A stretch of DNA of 64,000 bases from Terriglobia bacterium. GTDB taxonomy: Bacteria; Acidobacteriota; Terriglobia; Acidiferrales; UBA7541. The stretch lies in contig JAIQGG010000001.1 of NCBI GenBank assembly GCA_020072785.1, positions 1 to 64,000 of the forward strand, written 5' to 3'. Below, one piece after another: positions 51,603-58,440 of the stretch; the first letter of the stretch is position 1, and every line of letters starts with the position of its first letter. A model generated the notes under the pieces. The model worked only from the letters and a program-made list of their open reading frames with translations, had not been told where the DNA came from and did no database searches. Both the position numbers and the translations under genes were made by a program.

Positions 51603-52370
51603 CTACTGCTCGGTGTAGCCGCCGTCGGCCACCAAGGCGTGCCCGGTGACGTAGCCCGCTTCGTCGCTGGCCAGGAACAGCGCGCAGTTGGCGATTTCCT
51701 CCGGCTTGCCCAGGCGGTTGAGCATAGTGTAGCTGCCGTACAATTTCTTGATCGCTTCCGGGTCCTTGGGGTTGAGGGTCTCCGCGGCGCGCTGGATCAT
51801 CGGCGTGTCGATGGGGCCGGGGCAGATGCTGTTCACGCGGATGTGGTGCGCCGCGTAGTCCGCGGCCATGCTGCGCGTGAGCTGCACGATGGCGGCCTTG
51901 GACGCCCCGTAGGCCGAATATTCCTTGACCGCCACCAGCCCGCCGATCGAGCCGAGGTTGATCACCGAGCCGCCGCCGGCCTTGATGATTTCCGGCACGC
52001 CGAAGCGGCTCATCACGAAGGTGCCGCGCAGGTTCACGCCGATCTGCCGGTCCCAGTCCTCTTCTTTCGCGGTGGTCACCGAGCCGACCGTTTCGATCCC
52101 GGCGTTGTTCACCAGGATCTCCAGCCCGCCCAGAAAAGCTACCGCTTCCTGCACCATGCGTTGCGCGTCCGCGGTTCTGGAGACGTCGCCGATGGTGCAC
52201 ATGGCCTTGTGCCCCCTGGCCGTCAACTGCTTCACCACCTCCTGGGCGTCCGCCTTGTTGATGTCGGCGATGGCCACCGCGGCGCCTTCGGCCGTGAAGC
52301 GCTCCGCCATGGCCCGGCCCAGGCCGGAGCCCCCGCCGGTGATCAATGCCCGCTTGTTTTTCAGTCGCAT
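51603..52370 (-). CDS. Short-chain dehydrogenase/reductase
   Basis: A 255-residue SDR of the FabG type. The cofactor motif is ITGGGSGLGRAMAE (about 10-23), with NNAGIETVG after it, and the catalytic triad is complete: the serine in VINLGSIGG and YGASKAA (Tyr-x-x-x-Lys). D41-like acidic residue in IADINKA points to NAD(H). It ends with YVTGHALVADGGYTEQ, the usual C-terminus. Start ATG 52370 follows GAGGACC. It shares a direction with the flavoprotein downstream. Its start is close to a fragment of a VOC-family gene (52393-52506), possibly a former neighbour in the same pathway. Confidence 0.88.
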   Translation of the reverse strand: MRLKNKRALITGGGSGLGRAMAERFTAEGAAVAIADINKADAQEVVKQLTARGHKAMCTIGDVSRTADAQRMVQEAVAFLGGLEILVNNAGIETVGSVTTAKEEDWDRQIGVNLRGTFVMSRFGVPEIIKAGGGSVINLGSIGGLVAVKEYSAYGASKAAIVQLTRSMAADYAAHHIRVNSICPGPIDTPMIQRAAETLNPKDPEAIKKLYGSYTMLNRLGKPEEIANCALFLASDEAGYVTGHALVADGGYTEQ

Positions 52371-52392
52371 GATGGTCCTCGCTTTTTGGAGT

Positions 52393-52506
52393 TCAGGAAA
52401 ATTGTGCCAGCTCAATGAGCAGACCGTCCGGATCGTAACAGTAGGTGATCACGCTGCGCCCCGTGCGGGTCAACCAAACAACCGTTTGATTTTGCCGCGA
52501 CTGCAC
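52393..52506 (-). pseudogene. C-terminal fragment of a VOC/glyoxalase-family gene
   Basis: On the minus strand, a 37-codon frame ends in YCYDPDGLLIELAQFS and a TGA stop. The stretch YDPDGxLIEL is the hallmark C-terminus of vicinal-oxygen-chelate enzymes (glyoxalases, dioxygenases), where the glutamate is a metal ligand. Only about the last quarter of the domain is present; no upstream part is seen before the tRNA gene. It looks like a decayed remnant, or the site of an old deletion, just upstream of the SDR gene. Confidence 0.5.
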
Positions 52507-52642
52507 ATTTAGCCTCTTGCCGCGGGTTTGTCAAGCGCCGAGACGCAGCGGCGGGCCAGCGCATTCCGGCGCCTGCTGATTCTAAGAAAGGGGACACCGT
52601 GGTTCCGGGTTATCGTGCGGTGCGGTCAGGGAAGAAAGGAAT

Positions 52643-52729
52643 TGGTGCCCAGGAGAGGACTCGAACCTCCACTCCCTTGCGAGAACTAGGTCCTGAACCT
52701 AGCGCGTCTGCCAGTTCCGCCACCTGGGC
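52643..52729 (-). tRNA. tRNA-Leu (CAG)
   Basis: An 87-nt tRNA on the minus strand with the acceptor stem GCCCAGG/CCTGGGC, discriminator A and an encoded CCA tail (52643-52645). The anticodon loop TTCAGGA gives CAG (52693-52695). The long variable arm and the TGGCGGAACTGGCAGACGCG D-arm region are typical of leucine tRNAs. It has its own promoter at 52758-52786. Confidence 0.97.
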
Positions 52730-52757
52730 ACAGGTGAGATATAGGGCAGTAGAATTC

Positions 52758-52786
52758 ATTTTGCCCACCGCACCGCGCTTTGTCAA
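52758..52786 (-). promoter_or_regulatory. Promoter of tRNA-Leu
   Basis: On the minus strand TTGACA (52781-52786), a 17-bp spacer and CAAAAT (52758-52763), about 29 bp before the mature tRNA 5' end. Confidence 0.7.
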
Positions 52787-53069
52787 CGCGCTGGGAGCGC
52801 TGGAAGAGCCTACTCACATCGTATCCCCCTAGCAGAGTTGAAGTGTATGAGTCCGAAGAGGCGGGAGCGGAGGGAAGAAAAAACCGCCCACTGAAGAGGG
52901 CGGCTACAGGGACCGGGACAAGTTCCGCGGGTGGCCCCAACCCCCCTTGACTCCTATTGTCACCAGGTACCCTTCCCACGAGAAAGTGCTATACTCCGCC
53001 GCAGAGGCGGATTTCCCGCCCGCTCCATCTGCTCGTTCACCTGGGGGGCGGTTCCTTTGGGAGGTCACC
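52787..53069. other. Spacer with a minus-strand terminator-like hairpin
   Basis: No gene seen. The notable element is a hairpin at 52884-52903 with an adjacent T-run on the minus strand, described separately. Confidence 0.4.
52878..52903 (-). terminator. Terminator-like hairpin, minus strand
   Basis: CCGCCC-TCTTCAGT-GGGCGG followed by six T residues on the minus strand. No minus-strand gene ends just before it; the nearest, at 53398, is separated by a plus-strand gene, so its role is unclear. Confidence 0.45.
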
Positions 53070-53354
53070 ATGGAGTACCTGCAACCGAACGTTCTAACCT
53101 TCCTTCTGATTGCCTGGGGTCTGGCCACAGCAACATTCGTTGTGCTGCTGATCCGGCGGAGCCTGCTCACCAATCAGGAGGATGATCAGCTCTTCCTCGA
53201 TTCTGCGGAAGAGCATATGGCTGCCGAGCAGCGCATGATCGTGGCGAAGATCAGCGCGCTCTCCCGGCCCATTACCACAGCGGGCATCGCTTCCGGCGTG
53301 CTCCTGCTGGCCATGGCCGGAGTGTGGCTGTACGAAGGGCTGAAGAACTTCTAA
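53070..53354 (+). CDS. Small membrane protein of unknown function
   Basis: A 94-residue protein with two hydrophobic helices (about 7-26 and 71-90) joined by a charged cytoplasmic-looking loop (SLLTNQEDDQLFLDSAEEHM). I recognise no family. ATG 53070 follows GGGAGGT eight bases upstream, a strong ribosome-binding site; longer frames from 52947 would add a non-homologous leader. It converges on the minus-strand NTF2-like gene, whose stop is 43 nt from its own. Confidence 0.6.
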   Translation: MEYLQPNVLTFLLIAWGLATATFVVLLIRRSLLTNQEDDQLFLDSAEEHMAAEQRMIVAKISALSRPITTAGIASGVLLLAMAGVWLYEGLKNF

Positions 53355-53397
53355 GGCGCGGGCGGCCGTCAGGCCTCCGCGGCTCGCGGTACGCTGC

Positions 53398-54018
53398 TCA
53401 CGGCGACGGGGGCTTGCTCTCCGGCTGTGACGGGTTTGGCGCGCCCGCGGGAGTTGTGGCCGGTGCGGGAGGCGCAGCCGTTTGGACGAGCGAAGTGTGG
53501 TTGTGCACGATCAGCCACTTCCCGTCGCGCTTTTCCAGAACCAGCGTGGTCTGGCCGCGCGCCGCGCTCTGCTGCCCGTCCACCACTCCGGAAAATTCCC
53601 ACTGATAGCAAGCCCAGCCGAAGGTGCCACTCACATGCACATAGGTGTTCAGCCGGTCCATGCGCACCTGCTGCACCCGCGCACGCTGCCGCTGGTAATC
53701 CGCGAGATAGTTGGCCCAGCCGAGGATAGGCGGCTCCCAGGCGCCGCTGACGACAGATACGTCATCGGCGTAGGCCTTGTGCAGCAACTCGACGTCCCCT
53801 AGCTGCCACGCCGCGAGCATCCCGGAGATGGCCACGTCAATCTGTTTCTCCTCGGGGAGGGGAAGCGTCAGAGGGGCGGTGTCGATCGCCTTCTTTTCTT
53901 TCTTGGACTTTTTCTCTTTTTGCGCCGCGGCAGGCAGGGCGCCGAGCAGCAGCACGCATCCGCACAGGAACAGCAGCCCGGCAGCCCGCAGCTTCCTTTT
54001 CACGCTGACTCCATGCAT
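53398..54018 (-). CDS. Secreted NTF2-like (SnoaL/DUF4440-type) protein
   Basis: A 206-residue exported protein. A signal peptide spans about residues 1-30 (VLLLGALPAAAQ), then a lysine-rich linker (KEKKSKKEKKA). The folded part (about 60-175) follows the NTF2-like/DUF4440 plan: a first helix AISGMLAAWQLGDVELLHKAY with a YADDVSVVSG turn, then beta strands ending in LVLEKRDGKWLIVHNHTSL. The C-terminus is a Pro/Ala tail. Members of this group are often small ligand-binding domains without known function. It lies downstream of the PIG-L gene on the same strand, 62 nt away. Confidence 0.75.
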   Translation of the reverse strand: MHGVSVKRKLRAAGLLFLCGCVLLLGALPAAAQKEKKSKKEKKAIDTAPLTLPLPEEKQIDVAISGMLAAWQLGDVELLHKAYADDVSVVSGAWEPPILGWANYLADYQRQRARVQQVRMDRLNTYVHVSGTFGWACYQWEFSGVVDGQQSAARGQTTLVLEKRDGKWLIVHNHTSLVQTAAPPAPATTPAGAPNPSQPESKPPSP

Positions 54019-54080
54019 GGGGTGTATCCCTCGCGCCGGCCGTCTTTCCTTGCCGACGGCAGCGGCGAAAGAATCATACG

Positions 54081-56723
54081 TCAGCGCAAGCGCGATGCGC
54101 TGAGGAGATTCACAAAAAGCCTGTACGCTCCGGGCACACCCTCGGGCATCTGCCGGAAGAAGGCCAGCCCCGTATAAATGTAGGTGCCCTGGCCGTAGCG
54201 CGTGTAAACCAGCCCGCCGTCGAGTTCCGGCTCGCCTGGGTCGTTCATCCCCAGCAGCGGCGTGTAACGCGCATCGAATTGGCTCCAATAATAGAGACCG
54301 CGCTCCTGCACCCAGCCCTGAAAGTCGTCCTGGGTGATCTTGTTAGGACGGTTCAACAGGGCGTCGCCGGGCTTCAGAAATTTCACGGGAGAATTCTCAT
54401 CGGTGATGCGCGGCAGCGGACTGCCGGGCTTTCCCGGAGCGACCTTCGCGGGATAGGGCGCCGGTTGCAGCTTGTCCCACGCGAATTCGCGGTTGTACTG
54501 CACGACGAGCGTGCCGCCCTTGGCCACGTAATCGAGCAGGCGCTGGTTCGCGCCGGGCAGGTCGGAACGCAACTCGTAGGCGCGCACACCCACCACGATG
54601 GCGTCGAAGCGCGCGAGGTCGCCGAAGGCCAGCGCCGGCGCGTCCAGCAGCTCCACGCGAATGCCCAGGCGTTGCAGCGCTTCCGGGACCGGCTCGTTTT
54701 CCGCAGTGATGTAACCGACGCGCAGATTTTCCGGCACGCTGATCTCGAAGGCGTGCACCCGGCACTCCGCCGGTTCGCTCCACAGCTGAGTCGGCAGCGT
54801 GGGCAGGGGCTCGAGCGACGTGGTGAATTTTTCTTCGCCGCGTATGGCGTACGCGGCAATTGCGTAGTGCCCCGGCGCGAGCTTTTCCGGCGGCGTGACG
54901 CGGAAGCGCGCGTAGCGCTCGCCCTGGCCGGCAAATTTGAGCGCCTGCTCCGGGCCGGCCGTCCAGCCCCCCGGCACGTCCAGGCCCACGCGCACTTGGC
55001 CTGCCTGCGCGGCATTGGAATGCACGCGCACGAAAACGTCGAAAGGCTTGCGCGCCTCGCCGAGCACCGCGATCGCCTGTTTGGGCTCCACGGCCAGCGT
55101 GTACGCCGGCACGATGCGCAACGCCACACGGTCCACGCGGGTGGAGCTGGCCGCGACATGAATTACGGGCACGGCCGCGGTGAAGCTGTATCCCGCGACA
55201 CGGACGGCCTGCTGCGCCTCCACCAGGGGCGGCGCTTCCGGCTGCAGTTGCGCCCAGGTGCTCATCGGCGGTGCGGGTTTTTCCACGGCCACGGTGATCT
55301 GCAATCCATTTGTGGGACCGCCCTCGCGCTTGCTTTCCTTCATTCCTTCCGGCAGCGCCAGACGCAGTTCGCCGGGCGCGCAGTCTGTTTCCTGGCGGCA
55401 GCGCGTCTTCACCGCGATGGTGAACGATTCGCCCGCGACGAGGTCGCTCTTGTCCGCCTGCGCACTCACTTCGACGCCCGCAGCCAGAGCCAGCGCCCGC
55501 TCGATGCGGCTGTGCGCGGCATGCAGCTCTTCCAAGAGAGGATCGCTGGCGCGCCAGTGCGCTGCGTGACTCCCGCCGGGATAGAGCGAGGCGACGGCCT
55601 GGGCGGCTCCGGCGAGCGCTTGCGCGGCCTTCCGCCAATCGAGCGCCAGGGCCGCGGTGCGCGCCGCGGCCAGATCCTCTTCGGATGCTTTCAGTACGGG
55701 GCAGAAAAACGCCGTGCCCGTGCAGCCTTCCGGCAAGGCATCGCCGCCGAGCGCGCGGAGCGGCTGCGCCAGGACGGCGGGATCGAGATTGGCGGCGGCA
55801 TCTTCGCGTGTCAGGGCAATCGGGCGCCAGATGTAGGGCGAGCCGATAAATCCGGAAATGCCCTGGGTGCGGTGATTGATGAAGGCATCGAGGCCGATCT
55901 GCCGCCACGATTTGCCGTAGAGCGGCGAGATTTCGTCAAGCGGCAGGATATGTCCCTTCGGACTGTCGCCGCCGCGCTCGATGCCGAGAATCTCCACCGG
56001 ATGCGCGCCGCCGCCCCAGGTGTTGAGGCCCTCCAGCAGCTGTGCGGGGAAGGCTTTCGGATCCGCGGCCATCTGCACGGCCTTTGGTGTGAGCAAGCCG
56101 GAAGCCTGGTGGTGCCCGTGGCCACTGTGGACGCCGCCCCAGTTGTTGATCACGATGTTCGGGCGGAAGGTGCGGATGACGCGGACCATGTCGTCGAGCA
56201 CCTGGTCGCCCCAGATGCGCTCGGTCTCTTCCGGGGTCTTCGAAAAGCCGAAATCGGGCGCGCGGGTGAAGAAGAGCTTTACGCCGTAACCGCGGGTCGC
56301 CGCCAGCAGCTCCTGGGAGCGTATGAGGCCGAGCTGCGGCGCCTGTTCCGGACCGAGGGCGTTCTGGCCGCCTTCTCCGCGGGTGAGGGAGAGCAGAGCC
56401 ACGTCGGCGTGCAGGCCGCGCGCCAGGTAGGTGAGCACCGAAGAGGATTCGTCGTCGGGATGCGCGGTGACGTAGAGAATGCGGGTGGTGACGCGGGCGC
56501 TGTCGATGGCCTCGACCGTTTCGGCCAGCCCCGTGCCGGTGCCCGGCGCGGGCGGGAATTGCGCCGCCGCGGGCGCGGCCAGCCACAGAGTCAGTGCTGC
56601 AGTCAAAAGCGCAATGATCTTCCTGGGCCGGTTACTCCGGCATGCAGTAGAGATCCCGCGACTGCGGGCCGCTAGAAGGCCTCGGCGCTCCGCGGGGGAT
56701 GACACACTCAAAAGGTGATTCAC
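54081..56723 (-). CDS. Secreted PIG-L-family deacetylase with C-terminal domains
   Basis: An about 880-residue exported enzyme. A signal-peptide-like helix (IIALLTAALTLWLAAPAAAQ) lies about 50 residues from the predicted start. The PIG-L/LmbE domain has the zinc motif VTAHPDDESSSV and the distal histidines in VHSGHGHHQASG; family members deacetylate N-acetylglucosaminyl compounds. The C-terminal half (beyond about residue 450) contains beta-sandwich-like domains (NEW3-type pattern around VRVGLDVPGGW) and a terminal domain with IVVGVRAYELRSD and a glutamine-amidotransferase-like feel. The start is uncertain: GTG 56723 overlaps the transporter stop, and the next 45 residues look like translated repeat DNA. 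Coupled to the APC transporter gene upstream, it may release a product that the transporter imports. Confidence 0.75.
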   Translation of the reverse strand: MNHLLSVSSPAERRGLLAARSRGISTACRSNRPRKIIALLTAALTLWLAAPAAAQFPPAPGTGTGLAETVEAIDSARVTTRILYVTAHPDDESSSVLTYLARGLHADVALLSLTRGEGGQNALGPEQAPQLGLIRSQELLAATRGYGVKLFFTRAPDFGFSKTPEETERIWGDQVLDDMVRVIRTFRPNIVINNWGGVHSGHGHHQASGLLTPKAVQMAADPKAFPAQLLEGLNTWGGGAHPVEILGIERGGDSPKGHILPLDEISPLYGKSWRQIGLDAFINHRTQGISGFIGSPYIWRPIALTREDAAANLDPAVLAQPLRALGGDALPEGCTGTAFFCPVLKASEEDLAAARTAALALDWRKAAQALAGAAQAVASLYPGGSHAAHWRASDPLLEELHAAHSRIERALALAAGVEVSAQADKSDLVAGESFTIAVKTRCRQETDCAPGELRLALPEGMKESKREGGPTNGLQITVAVEKPAPPMSTWAQLQPEAPPLVEAQQAVRVAGYSFTAAVPVIHVAASSTRVDRVALRIVPAYTLAVEPKQAIAVLGEARKPFDVFVRVHSNAAQAGQVRVGLDVPGGWTAGPEQALKFAGQGERYARFRVTPPEKLAPGHYAIAAYAIRGEEKFTTSLEPLPTLPTQLWSEPAECRVHAFEISVPENLRVGYITAENEPVPEALQRLGIRVELLDAPALAFGDLARFDAIVVGVRAYELRSDLPGANQRLLDYVAKGGTLVVQYNREFAWDKLQPAPYPAKVAPGKPGSPLPRITDENSPVKFLKPGDALLNRPNKITQDDFQGWVQERGLYYWSQFDARYTPLLGMNDPGEPELDGGLVYTRYGQGTYIYTGLAFFRQMPEGVPGAYRLFVNLLSASRLR

Positions 56724-58111
56724 ACGGCCTCCGGTTGCTTGCCCTGCGCAAAGGGCCATTCTCTCACTAGCCGGGCGCGGAGGAGAAACGCCACCACGCC
56801 CAGCCCGATCACCAGCAATCCCCACTTGCGCGCCGGCCCCGTGGCCCAGAAGAGGCCCGCCCAGCCCAGCATGGTCAGCAGCGCGGGCAGCGGGTAGAGC
56901 CACATCTTGAACGGCAGACGCTCCGCGGGCCAGCGCCGCCGCAGAAGCATCACGCCCACGGCCTGCCCGATGAACTGCACGAGCAAGCGCATCGCCAGGA
57001 TGGCCTTGATCACCGTCGCCAGCCGGAAGAACAGGCTGAAGAGAAACGCCAGGGCTCCGAGAAAGAGCAGGGAGAGGTGCGGAAAGTGCTTCTGCGGGTG
57101 CACGCGCGCAAACACCCGGAAAAAATTTCCGTCGAGCGCGGCGGAATAGGGCACGCGCGAGTAACCGAGCAGCGCGGAGAAGATCGACCCGAACGCAATC
57201 CACAGCACCATCAGCGTGGCCAGGTTGGCGGCGCGCGTGCCGTAGATGGTTTCCACGAAGGTACTCACCAGGAACGGCGAATTCTGCGCCTTCTGCCAGG
57301 GCACGACGCCCAGGATGCTGGTCTGCATCAGCAGGTAGAGCACCGCGATTCCCGCGATGGAGATGAGGATACCCCGCGGAATGTTGCGCTCCGGCTGCTT
57401 CATCTCTCCGCCGAGATGGCAGATGTTGTAGTAACCCCAGTAGGTGTAAACGGTGTTGACCATGCCGCCACCCAATGCGGCGAAGAAAACCCAGGAGAGG
57501 TGGAAGGCACCCGGGGGAAACGTGAACGCCAGGCGCGCGTTGAAATGCGTGGCCCCGCCGAAGATGAGCCAGAACAGCGTGGCCAGCACTCCGATCCATA
57601 GCAGGACGGAGATCTTGCCAACCGCCGTGATGCGGCGATAGAGCAGCACGACGAGGAGAAGCACCACGCCACCGGAGATGGCCTTCTGCTGCCACGCCGG
57701 GAACGGGTGCAGGTAGGTGGCGTACTGCGAGAAGCCGATCGCCCCGCTGGCGATGACCAGGGGCGCCTGGATCAGCGTCTGCCACACGAAGAGGAAGGAC
57801 ATCAGCCGGCCCCAGCGCGGCGCGCCAAAAGCTTCGCGCAGGAAAACGTAACTGCCCCCGGCGCGGGGCATCGCCGCGCCCAGTTCCGACCAGACGAGGG
57901 CATCGAGCAGCGCCAGTGCCGCGCCGCCGATCCACGCCAGCAGCGCCTGCGGCCCGCCCATTTCGCGAATCACCAGCGAACTCACCACGAACGGGCCGAT
58001 GCCCACCATGTCGATCATGTTCAGGGCCACGGCTTCGCGCAGGCCCAGCCCGCGCTCCAAACCCGCTGGGGGGGCGCTTTGCGGCGTAGAGGGCTCGGGT
58101 TGGGTAGGCAT
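56720..58111 (-). CDS. APC-superfamily amino acid permease
   Basis: A 463-residue inner-membrane transporter with about twelve helices. The N-terminal substrate helix has MIDMVGIGPFVVSSLV (about 32-47), the unwound segment of APC transporters, followed by GAAMPRAGGSYVFLREAFG (about 79-97). Members exchange or import amino acids or amines with protons; substrate not evident. ATG 58111 is taken; a start at 58150 would add 13 residues. The last codon overlaps the GTG proposed for the PIG-L gene, so the two genes are probably one transcript. Confidence 0.88.
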   Translation of the reverse strand: MPTQPEPSTPQSAPPAGLERGLGLREAVALNMIDMVGIGPFVVSSLVIREMGGPQALLAWIGGAALALLDALVWSELGAAMPRAGGSYVFLREAFGAPRWGRLMSFLFVWQTLIQAPLVIASGAIGFSQYATYLHPFPAWQQKAISGGVVLLLVVLLYRRITAVGKISVLLWIGVLATLFWLIFGGATHFNARLAFTFPPGAFHLSWVFFAALGGGMVNTVYTYWGYYNICHLGGEMKQPERNIPRGILISIAGIAVLYLLMQTSILGVVPWQKAQNSPFLVSTFVETIYGTRAANLATLMVLWIAFGSIFSALLGYSRVPYSAALDGNFFRVFARVHPQKHFPHLSLLFLGALAFLFSLFFRLATVIKAILAMRLLVQFIGQAVGVMLLRRRWPAERLPFKMWLYPLPALLTMLGWAGLFWATGPARKWGLLVIGLGVVAFLLRARLVREWPFAQGKQPEAV

Positions 58112-58440
58112 CGGCAGGGGCACTCCGCGCAGGAACAGTGAGGATAGCAAAAAGGCCCAGCCGCGCCTAACGCGGAGCGCGGAAAAAGCTTTCCACGACC
58201 TTTGCGCTATCGGCTACGCCGGGTCCTGTTGCTCAGGCCAGAATTGTGGTATGATCCCCGTCGTAAATTCAGCAGGTCCGATCCCCCCTTTCGTTTTGGT
58301 TTCTGCTGGACTCTCCGGGGCCAGGTTGTCTGCTTCATCCCCTCCCGCCATTGCCCCGAAGCCCCCAACCGTTCGGAAGTTACAGGAGCGCGCGTGCCGC
58401 CACGAAAGTCTGGCGCAGGCGGAGCGCCGGGAAAAAGCCC
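58112..58440. other. Divergent promoter region
   Basis: No gene seen. It should hold promoters for the leftward APC gene and the rightward kinase. On the plus strand TATGAT (58250-58255) preceded by TGG (extended -10) is a plausible core promoter; the -35 is weak. Confidence 0.4.
58229..58255 (+). promoter_or_regulatory. Candidate extended -10 promoter for the hybrid kinase
   Basis: TGGTATGAT (58247-58255) is an extended -10; TTGCTC at 58229-58234 is a poor -35 with a short 15-bp spacer. Confidence 0.35.
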
